64,000 bases of DNA, from the NCBI GenBank assembly GCA_025362975.1, contig JANYES010000011.1:255581-319580 (forward strand). The letters are read 5' to 3'. The position numbers and the translations under genes are program-made. Below are positions 33,413-42,542 of the stretch, in pieces (the stretch's first letter is position 1; each line of letters starts with the position of its first letter). Under the pieces are notes generated by a model that worked only from the letters and a program-made list of their open reading frames with translations, did no database searches and was not told the origin of the DNA. This DNA is from Alphaproteobacteria bacterium (GTDB taxonomy: Bacteria; Pseudomonadota; Alphaproteobacteria; Rickettsiales; SXRF01).

Positions 33413-34480
33413 ATGTCAGATGAAGATCAAGAGCAAAAAACAGAACAACCCACGCAAAAGCGTTTAGACGAAGCCTATAAAAAAGGCAACGTTCCCTTCT
33501 CGCGCGAGATCGGCAATTTCCTCATCATCATGATGGTGGCGCTCACCGTGGCGTGGTTTTCACCCGACATGCTGAAAAAAACCGCTTCCCTACTCACCCC
33601 CATCCTCTCCGAAGCAGGCACCACCCCTGTCGACGGCACCACCGTCGGCCTGATTTTTTATAAGGTCATCATCGGCTCGGCTGGCATCATCGCCGCACCG
33701 GTCATCGGCGTGATGGTGGCGGCAATTGCCGCCAGCGTGCTGCAAAACGGCCTTGTCATCAGCAGCGAGCCGCTGATGCCACAGTTCAGCCGCATTTCGA
33801 TCTTCAAGGGTCTGGGCCGCATGTTTTCCATGCGCTCCGTCGTGGAGATGCTCAAAAGCCTGCTCAAGATCGGCGTCGTCGGTTACGCGTGTTTCGTCTC
33901 GGTTTACCCCGACATGGTCCATATCCGCCAGCTCCCCAACAGCACCACCTCCGCCATGCTGCTTTACCTGATGCTGCTCGCCCAGCGCGTGACCATCGCC
34001 GCTGCGCTAATCATGTTCTTCATCGCCTTGATGGATTTAGCGTGGCAGCGCTTCCAGTTCACCAAATCCTTACGTATGAGCAAGCAGGAAATCCGCGACG
34101 AATACAAGCAGTCCGAAGGCGACCCGGTCATCAAGCAGCGCCTTCGCCGCCTACGCATGGAACGCGCCAAAAACCGTATGATGCAGAACGTCCCCAAAGC
34201 CGACGTGGTCATCACCAACCCAACCCATTTCGCCGTCGCGCTGAAATACGAGCAAGGCGCGATGAAAGCTCCGGTGGTTCTAGCCAAAGGCATGGACCTC
34301 GTGGCGCTGCGCATCCGCGAACTGGCCAAGGACAACGACATCCCCGTCATCGAAAACCCGCCGCTGGCGCGCGCCCTGTTCGACTCCACCGAGATCGATC
34401 AGGAAATCCCCTCCACCCATTACGAAGCCGTGGCCAAAATCATCTCCTATGTCTATCAACTCAAGGGCAGGAAGTTGTAA
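33413..34480 (+). CDS. flhB: Flagellar export switch protein FlhB
   Basis: A 355-residue protein controlling substrate specificity of flagellar export. The N-terminus has EDQEQKTEQPTQKRLDEAYK. Four membrane helices span about 30-210, and the cytoplasmic domain contains the autocleavage site in ADVVITNPTHFAVALKYE (NPTH). The C-domain continues ARDL-like IRELAKDNDIPVIENPPLAR and ALFDSTEIDQEIPSTHYEAV. It begins 9 nt after fliR. The dispersed repeat copy 2 starts 23 nt after its stop. Confidence 0.97.
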   Translation: MSDEDQEQKTEQPTQKRLDEAYKKGNVPFSREIGNFLIIMMVALTVAWFSPDMLKKTASLLTPILSEAGTTPVDGTTVGLIFYKVIIGSAGIIAAPVIGVMVAAIAASVLQNGLVISSEPLMPQFSRISIFKGLGRMFSMRSVVEMLKSLLKIGVVGYACFVSVYPDMVHIRQLPNSTTSAMLLYLMLLAQRVTIAAALIMFFIALMDLAWQRFQFTKSLRMSKQEIRDEYKQSEGDPVIKQRLRRLRMERAKNRMMQNVPKADVVITNPTHFAVALKYEQGAMKAPVVLAKGMDLVALRIRELAKDNDIPVIENPPLARALFDSTEIDQEIPSTHYEAVAKIISYVYQLKGRKL

Positions 34481-34503
34481 CCGTCATCGCCGCCCCCTTC
34501 TTT

Positions 34504-34612
34504 CGTCATCCCCGCGAAGGCGGGGATCCAATGCGGAGCGCGTCTGCGCGGGGAGAGTTCTTGCCCTTGCTACCGCAAGGTGGATTGGATACACGCCTAC
34601 GCGGGTATGACG
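34504..34612. repeat. Dispersed palindromic repeat, copy 2
   Basis: A 109-nt element with outer inverted arms CGTCATCCCCGCGAAGGCGG (from 34504) and ACGCGGGTATGACG at the right end (34612). It shares AGCGCGTCTGCGC, the CAAGGTGGATTGGATAC segment and overall layout with copy 1 at 25449-25582. It lies between flhB and cckA and may end or attenuate the flagellar transcript. Confidence 0.85.
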
Positions 34613-34656
34613 ATCTAACATTTCACTGTACATCCGGGCCGTTATCGGCCTAGATA

Positions 34657-35691
34657 ATGCGCATGGCCATTCGCTACACCGACTTTATCACCAATGAAGA
34701 TTCCCGCTCGGACTTCCTCCCGCGCGGTCGCAAGCCGACCATGTTCGCGCTGGCGCTGCTGTTTGCCGTCTCGCTCGCCGCCGGCATCGCGCTGCCCGCC
34801 CTAGTGCTCAATAAAATGATCCTCATCGGCTGGCTGTGCCTCATAATCAGCGTCAGCGGCTGGTACGTGATGCTGGAAATCACCCGCTCGCGCGATTTGA
34901 TTCTCGCCACCGAATTCCAAAACGCCCTGTTCGCCTCGGCGCTCGGTTTCAACAATACTTTCTGCCTCATCATCAAGCGCGAAGGCTCCATCGTCTACAT
35001 GGACACCGGCTTCCAGAAAATGTTCCCGGACCTCATCAAGGAACGTGTCATCTCCATCGCGGGCATGCTCAAGCACGGCAAAGTCACCACCGTCGACAAA
35101 GAAAAAATCTTCGCCGCCATCGACCGTGGCGTCTACGACAAAATCATCTTCGAAATCCGCGGCCCCGACAACTTGACCCTCAAAGTCGTGATGTCGCTGG
35201 AACCCATCATCCGCCCTTCAGGCTTCATCCTCCTTCGCGCCCGCGAATTCGTCGAGCAACGCACGCGCGACGGCGCCCCGGAGATGAAAACCGGCGCTCC
35301 CACCAACCCGCTGCTCACCAAATCCAGCATCACGCTTTTCGCCTACATCATGGACCGCATGAACACCGGCGTCTACATGACCGACCCGCGCGGCGCCATC
35401 ATCTACGCCAACCGCCTGATCGAACAATGGCTCGGCTACCGCGACTCTGAAATCATCCTGACCAGCCTCTCGCTCAAAGACATCGTCCACCAAGGCAGCT
35501 CCCACCCCGGCACCATTTCCCCCGATAATTTCGAAGGCGAAGTGACCTTGCGCAAAAAAGAAGGCGGCCTCACCAAGGCCTTCATCAACCAGAAGGTGAT
35601 CATGGGCGAGGACAATAAATCCCTCGGCTGCGTCGCCATTATCAACAACATCGTCGAAAAAGACCCCAGCATAAAGAAAACCTTATGGTAG
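34657..35691 (+). CDS. CckA-type histidine kinase, N-terminal membrane/PAS half
   Basis: 344 residues corresponding to the sensory half of CckA. Two membrane helices (PTMFALALLFAVSLAAGIAL and MILIGWLCLIISVSGWYVML) lie at about 28-75. A PAS domain follows (FNNTFCLIIKREGSIVYMDT), then a second PAS (MDRMNTGVYMTDPRGAIIYA). No kinase domain is present: the frame ends TAG inside ATGGTAG, while the kinase half starts at the overlapping ATG in another frame. In most alphaproteobacteria CckA is one chain. Here it is a natural split, a programmed frameshift or a sequence error. Its position after flhB supports the assignment. Confidence 0.82.
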   Translation: MRMAIRYTDFITNEDSRSDFLPRGRKPTMFALALLFAVSLAAGIALPALVLNKMILIGWLCLIISVSGWYVMLEITRSRDLILATEFQNALFASALGFNNTFCLIIKREGSIVYMDTGFQKMFPDLIKERVISIAGMLKHGKVTTVDKEKIFAAIDRGVYDKIIFEIRGPDNLTLKVVMSLEPIIRPSGFILLRAREFVEQRTRDGAPEMKTGAPTNPLLTKSSITLFAYIMDRMNTGVYMTDPRGAIIYANRLIEQWLGYRDSEIILTSLSLKDIVHQGSSHPGTISPDNFEGEVTLRKKEGGLTKAFINQKVIMGEDNKSLGCVAIINNIVEKDPSIKKTLW

Positions 35692-37271
35692 CCGAAGCTA
35701 ACAAACTCGATCATTTTATTGAAACCTCCCCCATCGCCATTGTTGGCCTCAACAGCAACGGCCTGATCGTTCAAGGCAACGCCGCCTTCCACGCGCTCAC
35801 CCAGCAAACCCTCATGGGCCGCCTGCCCGCGCCGCTTTCCGAGCTGCTCGCTCCGGCTAAAAAAACCGAAGCCGAAGCGATCTTGAAAAAAGCTACCGGC
35901 GGCCAGATTCCCGGCGACGCCGAAACCATCGAACTCGTCCTGCCCAACGGCGTCGAAGTCATCGTCTCGTGTTATTTCAGCCCCGTCGAAGACGGCGGCA
36001 CCGGCATTTCGCTGATCGTCCACCTGATCGACATCACCGAAGAAAAAAACCTCGAATTGCGCTTCGCCCATTCGCAGAAAATGCAGGCCGTCGGCCAGCT
36101 TGCCGGTGGCGTCGCCCACGACTTCAACAACCTGCTCACCGCCATGATCGGCTTCTGCGATCTGCTTCTGATGCGCCATCCCGCCGGTGACCAGTCCTTC
36201 GCCGACATCATGCAGATCAAGCAAAATGCCAACCGCGCCGCCAACCTCGTGCGCCAGCTACTCGCCTTCTCGCGCCGCCAGACGCTGCAACCCAAAGTCC
36301 TCGACCTCACCGACGTACTGGCCGAGTTATCGAACCTCATCCGCCGCCTCATCGGCGAAAACATCGAACTGAAAATGATTCACGGCCGCGATATCGGCCA
36401 TGTCCGCGCCGATCAGGGCCAGCTAGAACAGGTTCTCATCAACCTAGCCGTCAACGCCCGCGACGCAATGGCCACCGGGGGTGTTCTCACCATCGCCACC
36501 CACCGCACCACCATCAGCCGCGCCAACCCGCTGCCGCGCGACCTGATCGCCCCCGCCGAAGAAGACACCATGATTCCTAACGGCGACTATGTCCTCGTCG
36601 AAGTCATCGACACCGGCACAGGCATCCCGCGCGCCATTGTGCAGAAAATCTTCGAGCCGTTCTTCTCTACTAAAGCCGTCGGCTCCGGTACGGGCCTCGG
36701 GCTTTCCACCGTCTACGGCATTATCAAACAATCCGGCGGCTATGTTTACGTGTCCAGCAAAGAACACGGCGAACCCGGCCAAAATGGAACAAATTCCGGT
36801 ACTAATTTCTCGCTCTACTTCCCCGGCGTGCAAGCCGAAGAAGTCGCCGCCGCCGCCGCCGAAACCGTCGCCGAAGAAAAATCCGCGCCGCTCGACCTCA
36901 CCGGCAAAGGCACCATCTTGCTCGTCGAAGACGAAACCCCGGTGCGCATTTTCGCCGCCCGCGCGCTTCGCAACAAAGGCTACACGATTCTGGAAGCCGA
37001 CTGCGGCGAAACTGCCATCAACCTCATGAACGAGCACGGCAGCGAAGTCGAAGTCATCGTCACCGACGTCATCATGCCCGGCATGAACGGCCCCACCATG
37101 ATCGACAAAATCACGCCCCAATATCCCAACGTCAAAGTCATCTTCATCTCCGGCTATGCCGAGGACGTCTTCGTCAACAATTACGGCGCCGAACGCAGCT
37201 TCAACTTCCTGGCCAAACCGTTTACGCTAAAGCAGCTTGCGAGCAAGATCAAGGAAGTGGCTGGGAAATAG
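35685..37271 (+). CDS. cckA: CckA-type hybrid histidine kinase, catalytic half
   Basis: 528 residues: a PAS domain (about 10-120), the DHp helix with AVGQLAGGVAHDFNNLLTAM (phospho-acceptor His145), an HATPase domain (LINLAVNARDAM; DTGTGIP; GSGTGLGLSTVYGIIKQSGG) and a C-terminal receiver (ILLVEDETPVR, phospho-Asp461 in VTDVIMPG, Lys in FLAKPF). CckA passes phosphate through ChpT to CtrA in alphaproteobacteria to control cell cycle and motility. The ATG overlaps the upstream half by 7 nt, so translation is likely coupled. A Glu/Ala-rich linker joins kinase and receiver. Confidence 0.9.
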   Translation: MVAEANKLDHFIETSPIAIVGLNSNGLIVQGNAAFHALTQQTLMGRLPAPLSELLAPAKKTEAEAILKKATGGQIPGDAETIELVLPNGVEVIVSCYFSPVEDGGTGISLIVHLIDITEEKNLELRFAHSQKMQAVGQLAGGVAHDFNNLLTAMIGFCDLLLMRHPAGDQSFADIMQIKQNANRAANLVRQLLAFSRRQTLQPKVLDLTDVLAELSNLIRRLIGENIELKMIHGRDIGHVRADQGQLEQVLINLAVNARDAMATGGVLTIATHRTTISRANPLPRDLIAPAEEDTMIPNGDYVLVEVIDTGTGIPRAIVQKIFEPFFSTKAVGSGTGLGLSTVYGIIKQSGGYVYVSSKEHGEPGQNGTNSGTNFSLYFPGVQAEEVAAAAAETVAEEKSAPLDLTGKGTILLVEDETPVRIFAARALRNKGYTILEADCGETAINLMNEHGSEVEVIVTDVIMPGMNGPTMIDKITPQYPNVKVIFISGYAEDVFVNNYGAERSFNFLAKPFTLKQLASKIKEVAGK

Positions 37272-37280
37272 TATACCCCC

Positions 37281-37937
37281 ATGTCCCTCTTCGACCCCAT
37301 CCGCCACTACTGCGAACGCTCCGGCCCAGGCCTGTTCGACGAGCCTCTGAACGCCATTTCAAATCTCGCCTTCTTCATCGCTGCTTATGTGCTATGGAAA
37401 CGCTATAAACAAATCCCCGATCCGCAAGCTGCCTGGCTCATCACCCTGCTCGCCACCGTCGGCCTCGGCTCAACCCTCTTCCACACTTTCGCCAACGGCC
37501 TCACCATGCTCGGCGACGTCATCCCGATTGCGTTTCTCACCTTGACCTATCTATGGACCGCGATGCGCCGTTTCCTGTGCCTCTCCAGACTCAAAGCAAC
37601 CGCTTTCCTCATTGCCTTCGCGTTCCTCGCCTTCCTCGCCGAAACCGCCCCGCCCGCTCTCAGGTTCAACGGATCGGTCAGCTATTTCCCCTGCCTGCTT
37701 GCAGTTTTCCTGCTCGCCTTCTTCGCTCGCAAACGCAGCCCTCAGGCCGCCAGCACGATCTTTCGCGCCAGCTGCTGGTTCTGCGTCTCGCTGACCTACC
37801 GCTCCATCGACATGACGTTGTGTCCGACCATCGCCATCGGCACGCATTTCATCTGGCATATCACGAACGGCTGGGTGCTTTATCTGCTGATTTCGGCCCT
37901 CCTGCCGAAGCCAGCCACCGCCGCAAATGCCGCCTGA
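37281..37937 (+). CDS. Ceramidase-family (CREST superfamily) membrane protein
   Basis: A 218-residue polytopic protein with about seven membrane helices. CREST/alkaline ceramidase landmarks are present: ERSGPGLFDEPLNAISNLAF, GLGSTLFHTFAN (the S-x-x-x-H metal-site pattern), LGDVIPIAFL (conserved Asp) and THFIWHITNGW (H-x-x-x-H), consistent with a zinc hydrolase acting on lipid amides. The substrate is unproven, and many bacterial members are uncharacterised. Its last 77 nt overlap the 3' end of the convergent gene at 37861-39666, unusual for two coding sequences. Confidence 0.85.
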   Translation: MSLFDPIRHYCERSGPGLFDEPLNAISNLAFFIAAYVLWKRYKQIPDPQAAWLITLLATVGLGSTLFHTFANGLTMLGDVIPIAFLTLTYLWTAMRRFLCLSRLKATAFLIAFAFLAFLAETAPPALRFNGSVSYFPCLLAVFLLAFFARKRSPQAASTIFRASCWFCVSLTYRSIDMTLCPTIAIGTHFIWHITNGWVLYLLISALLPKPATAANAA

Positions 37938-39666
37938 ACCTCGCCACCGCCCAGCAACTAAATACCAGCATCAGAATATTGCGGCGCATCCAGTAGGGTG
38001 GCCCTGCATATTCCACACTCACCGCATAACTCCCCGGCTCTAAAAACGACAACTGAATCAACCCATTGCGCGACAGCTCGTAGCTGACATTCTCCACCGT
38101 CTTATTCAGCGGCAACCTCTGCCCGTTAACGGTTATCTCCCACCCCGGAAAATAAAGCTGGTTGACCACCATCGTCACCGGCTCTTCCACCGTTTTCACC
38201 TCCACCGAAATCGCAATCTCGCCTTTCGTCTCCAGCGGCCGATAACTAAACCTGGCATCCTTCCGCGACGGCATCTGCACCAGCGGAACATGCTGTTCAA
38301 AACGATTGGGCAGCCCGCGCATATTCGACGTTATCGGCTGGAAAATATCCGATCCCTGAAACGTCTCCAGCCCATGACCGATATAAAAATCCCGACGCGC
38401 CTTATATTGATAGACGACCCGCGCGCCGATAAAATCCTGCTCCATCTGCGGCTTGTAATAATCGAAACACACCAGCAGCAACATCGCCGCCAGCACACCG
38501 TACGCCGCATGCTCCTTACGCCCCTGCCATACGATGCCGATACATTTGACCAGCAGCAGAATCTCCACCGTCATGCGCAGATAGGTAAACCGCCACGTAT
38601 ATTGCAGATAGCTCAGCGTATGGAAACTATGCCACACTGGCAGCGACGCTGGCCGCATCATGAACGTCGCCAGCACGAACAAAACCGCCAGCCCGATCAC
38701 CACCAGCCTATCCCGACACCGCACGATCATCGCCAGCACGATCAGCGGAAACCCATACCACTGGAAATAATAATACAGCGCACTGCGCGGGCTACCGCCG
38801 ATCCAGCGGTCGATAAACTCCCCGCGCCCAAACGAAGCATCGGGAGTCAAAAACCCGACCATACCCCTGCGATACGTCACCTTATCGCTGAAATACCACG
38901 CCTCGAACCAGTAAGGCGCCGTCGCCGACGCTATCACCACGCACGCCGCCAGGCAAGCGCGCGCGAACATGATCTTATCCATGTTTCGATAGGAAAAAAC
39001 CCGCCCGAACGCCAGTGCCCCAATCGTCATGATATAAAAAACCGACACGAACGGATGCGTGTACAACACCGCCACCGACGCTGCCACAAACCCGCCCCAC
39101 AGCCTGAAAAACCGTTCCCGCCGCTCAATCGCACGTGCCATTTCAAGGAAAAAATAAACGCCCCAGAAGCCGAAACTATACGCATAATTCTGCCCCGTCC
39201 CGGGCGTATCCACCAGCGGCTCATATTGCGCAAACACCGTCACTATCAGCACCGTCGCCGCATAGGCGATCATCGGCGGCAGGCAATGAAACCGCGCGAT
39301 CCTGTAAATCGCCCCCACCCACAGCCAGATAACCGCCAGCCCACTCAGCTTGAACGCCGCTACCGGCGAGCCCACCAGCCAGATAAACGGCAGCGAGAAA
39401 AACCAGAACCCCGGCTGATACAGCAGAAACGTGGGATAGCCATACCCGCCGTAAAGCTGGTGCAGCCAGCGCGGATACCACACGCCCACCGCCACATAAT
39501 AGCGAAAAACTTCCAGCAGATACGCGTAGCGAAGCCAGTGATCGCCGTTGCTGTTGGTGTAATAGCCTTCGTGGAAAAGAACGCGCCCGCAGATAATCAG
39601 CGACAACATACCCAGCATCGCAACGACAGCGATGGAATGCAGCAGATTTTTGTCACGCAGTTTCAT
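37861..39666 (-). CDS. Large polytopic membrane protein, glycosyltransferase-like
   Basis: A 601-residue protein with about 10-11 membrane helices followed by a C-terminal soluble domain. The N-terminus resembles GT-C/YfhO-type proteins: a first helix, then a periplasmic loop with EGYYTNSNGDHWLRYAYLLE and the pattern PRWLHQLYGGYGYPTFLLYQ. The last 150 residues read as a beta-rich domain (VVNQLYFPGWEITVNGQRLP), similar to the YfhO C-terminal region. A role in transferring sugars from lipid carriers is inferred from the fold. The long antisense frame here is Arg/His-rich and not coding. It overlaps the ceramidase-family gene by 77 nt. Confidence 0.8.
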   Translation of the reverse strand: MKLRDKNLLHSIAVVAMLGMLSLIICGRVLFHEGYYTNSNGDHWLRYAYLLEVFRYYVAVGVWYPRWLHQLYGGYGYPTFLLYQPGFWFFSLPFIWLVGSPVAAFKLSGLAVIWLWVGAIYRIARFHCLPPMIAYAATVLIVTVFAQYEPLVDTPGTGQNYAYSFGFWGVYFFLEMARAIERRERFFRLWGGFVAASVAVLYTHPFVSVFYIMTIGALAFGRVFSYRNMDKIMFARACLAACVVIASATAPYWFEAWYFSDKVTYRRGMVGFLTPDASFGRGEFIDRWIGGSPRSALYYYFQWYGFPLIVLAMIVRCRDRLVVIGLAVLFVLATFMMRPASLPVWHSFHTLSYLQYTWRFTYLRMTVEILLLVKCIGIVWQGRKEHAAYGVLAAMLLLVCFDYYKPQMEQDFIGARVVYQYKARRDFYIGHGLETFQGSDIFQPITSNMRGLPNRFEQHVPLVQMPSRKDARFSYRPLETKGEIAISVEVKTVEEPVTMVVNQLYFPGWEITVNGQRLPLNKTVENVSYELSRNGLIQLSFLEPGSYAVSVEYAGPPYWMRRNILMLVFSCWAVARFRRHLRRWLASAGGPKSADKAPSRS

Positions 39667-39749
39667 ACGGAATTAGTAATTGCATAGAGTGGCGTTCCGT
39701 GTAAAGTCATGGTTAAATATTTATTACTTACCTCTCACAGGAGCGCCCC

Positions 39750-40790
<1,041 letters not shown>

Positions 40791-40811
40791 GCTCTTTCCA
40801 AGGAGTCGCGT

Positions 40812-41243
40812 ATGGCAAAGCCTAAAAAAGGCGTGAGCCCGCAAACGCTCGATGACCTCGTTAAAGCCGTCGACGATCCCGCGCAAGCGGCGGCGGCCGG
40901 TGTGCTGCGCGCCAAGCTTCCCTTCGAAGCCGACCCGTCCGTAGCGCAGGGCGATCGCGCCTCCGCGCCGCTCATCGCCACAATTCCTTACGCCAACGGC
41001 CACAAAGCCGCAATCACCGACGACCCGGCCGACCCACACCATTTCGGCTTCTCCGTCACCAATCCGCACGGCCAGCCCGTCAACGTCCCTAACATCCCCG
41101 ACATGGACGACGGCCACGCCACGCTCAACCCAACCCAGATTCCCGAGGCCCTCAAAGAAGTTGAAAAACTAGACCGCAAAACGGCTTTAAGCTTCACCGA
41201 CCGCATCGCCCGCCCGCCCAGCTCTGAGTTGGAAGTCAGCTAA
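40812..41243 (+). CDS. Small soluble protein of unknown function after recA
   Basis: A 143-residue hydrophilic protein beginning MAKPKKGVSPQTLDDLVKAV, with no signal peptide or membrane helix. A Pro/Asp/His-rich middle (ITDDPADPHHFGFSVTNPHG) looks unstructured or beta-rich. AAGGAG lies 6 nt before the ATG, and recA ends 21 nt upstream, so it may share the recA transcript. A strong terminator follows. No family is recognised. Confidence 0.7.
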   Translation: MAKPKKGVSPQTLDDLVKAVDDPAQAAAAGVLRAKLPFEADPSVAQGDRASAPLIATIPYANGHKAAITDDPADPHHFGFSVTNPHGQPVNVPNIPDMDDGHATLNPTQIPEALKEVEKLDRKTALSFTDRIARPPSSELEVS

Positions 41244-41260
41244 ACCTGAATTCCACGCAT

Positions 41261-41298
41261 AAAAAACCACCCGCCCGGAATTCCGGGGGTGGTTTTTT
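41261..41298 (+). terminator. Rho-independent terminator of recA transcript
   Basis: A stem of AAAAAACCACCC with GGGTGGTTTTTT (41261 to 41298) has an inner GCCCGGAATTCCGGG region forming a further paired loop, then a T-run on the plus strand. It ends the recA/40812 unit; the A-run on the left allows activity in both directions. Confidence 0.9.
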
Positions 41299-41440
41299 AT
41301 GGGCAAAACGCCTGATTTACCAAGTGTCCGTCATAGCCATTTGCCAATGTTTGGCAATAAAAATATTAATGCGATTTAACCATTGGCATTGCTAGATAAA
41401 TATTTATGATGACCCGCAACATTCCGACTAAAGGACCGCT

Positions 41441-41740
41441 ATGCAATTCCTCCTCATCGCCTACGACGCAACCGACGATAAAGCCTTAGAGCGCCGCATC
41501 GCCGCGCGCGATGCGCACCTCGCCCTCATCAAACAGAACCACTCTGAAGGCCACGCGCGCTACGGTGCCGCCATCCTAAGCGACGACGGCAAGATGGTCG
41601 GCTCCATGATGGTGCTGGAATATCCCTCGCGCGCCGAGCTTGAGCAATGGCTCGCCGCTGAACCGTATGTTTTACAGGAAGTCTGGGCCAACCTGCAAAT
41701 CACCGAATGTAAAATCGCGCCATCGTTCGCGCCCGCGTAA
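41441..41740 (+). CDS. YciI-like domain protein
   Basis: A 99-residue protein of the YCII family, a ferredoxin-like fold seen alone or fused to other enzymes. Matching elements are MQFLLIAYDATDDKALERR, RDAHLALIKQN (the conserved His of the putative active site), GAAILSDDGKMVGSMMVLEY and the C-terminal WLAAEPYVLQEVW. The biochemical role in most species is unclear. It is a stand-alone gene with its own AAGGA site. Confidence 0.88.
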   Translation: MQFLLIAYDATDDKALERRIAARDAHLALIKQNHSEGHARYGAAILSDDGKMVGSMMVLEYPSRAELEQWLAAEPYVLQEVWANLQITECKIAPSFAPA

Positions 41741-41834
41741 CTGCGCGGTTGCCTGAACATCGGTTTTGCATTACAACATCTTACAGAGGCATGGGGGAAT
41801 CGCATGCCGAACACCTAACCATATGAGACGCGCT

Positions 41835-42110
41835 ATGAAAAATGTTTTGTTTGCTACCGCCGCCCTCCTGCTCACCACAACTGCTGCTTACGCCGCGCCA
41901 CATACCTATCAGGTAACCGGTTCCGTGCTCGAATTGACCGACAAGAAAATCGTCGTTTCCAAAGGCAACGCCAATTGGGAAATTGCCCGCGATTCCGCTT
42001 CCAAAGTGCCCGCCGCCGTAAAAGTCGGCTCGAAAGTCACCATCGAATACACGATGACCGCCGTTGACGTGACCGACAAAACAAGCAACAAGGCCACGAA
42101 AAAGAAATAA
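41835..42110 (+). CDS. Small exported protein, tandem paralogue 1
   Basis: A 91-residue exported protein: signal peptide MKNVLFATAALLLTTTAAYA, then a small beta-rich domain (TYQVTGSVLELTDKKIVVSK, KVGSKVTIEYTMTAVDV) and a Lys-rich tail (NKATKKK). The fold looks like an OB-like or DUF5666-type small barrel, but this is not certain. It is 26 nt before a similar gene (42137), and both share the layout of signal peptide, GxVxELTxxKI, RDS, KVGxxV and a basic tail. The ATG at 41823 is an alternative start. Confidence 0.75.
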   Translation: MKNVLFATAALLLTTTAAYAAPHTYQVTGSVLELTDKKIVVSKGNANWEIARDSASKVPAAVKVGSKVTIEYTMTAVDVTDKTSNKATKKK

Positions 42111-42136
42111 TACTGCCATTCACCAAGGAGATTTCC

Positions 42137-42448
42137 ATGCATAAACTCGTACTCGCCTCCGCCGCGCTGGCGCTGCTGGCCACGCCAGCGTTCGCTGCCG
42201 ATAAAACCGTGCCGCTGGCTGGCAAAGTCATCGAACTGACCCCGACCAAAATCACGACGCAAGACGCTAAAAACCACCGTTTCGAATTCGCCCGAGACTC
42301 CGCCACCCCGGCCCCGGCTAATCTGAAAGTCGGCGACAGCGTCGTCATCCAGACCAAGCTGGTCGCAATGGCCATCGCCGCGCTGCCCCCTAAAGGCACC
42401 GCCAAAGCCCCAGCCAGCGCCACCAAAACCAAGAAAAAAGCGAAATAA
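42137..42448 (+). CDS. Small exported protein, tandem paralogue 2
   Basis: A 103-residue exported protein with signal peptide MHKLVLASAALALLATPAFA and a domain like that of the preceding gene (VPLAGKVIELTPTKITTQDA, FARDSATPAPANLKVGDSVV), ending in a basic tail (TKTKKKAK). AAGGAG precedes the ATG. Tandem duplication followed by divergence explains the pair. The conserved strand pattern suggests a small barrel in the periplasm; ligand unknown. Confidence 0.75.
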   Translation: MHKLVLASAALALLATPAFAADKTVPLAGKVIELTPTKITTQDAKNHRFEFARDSATPAPANLKVGDSVVIQTKLVAMAIAALPPKGTAKAPASATKTKKKAK

Positions 42449-42471
42449 CCACGCTCTTTTAATTCACTGAC

Positions 42472-42507
42472 AAAAAGCATGCGGCTTGCATAGTCGCATG
42501 CTTTTTT
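42472..42507 (+). terminator. Rho-independent terminator upstream of alaS
   Basis: A perfect 12-bp stem (AAAAAGCATGCG, 42472-42483, with 42495-42506) encloses an 11-nt loop and is followed by a T-run on the plus strand. It ends the tandem paralogue transcript and separates it from alaS, which starts 36 nt later. Confidence 0.9.
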
Positions 42508-42542
42508 GTATGGTGCCTTTTTACCACGATTTTTTGGGCGAT

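Noticed and set aside
38290-39687. Long plus-strand open frame (465 codons) antisense to the polytopic protein gene
   Set aside because: Arg/His/Gln-rich composition with no hydrophobic pattern or domain. The minus-strand frame has clear membrane helices and a plausible N-terminus, so this is an antisense shadow.
39694-39708. LexA/SOS box before recA
   Set aside because: GTTC-N7-AGTC departs from GTTC-N7-GTTC at one position. It is noted in the recA entry but too weak to list as a site.
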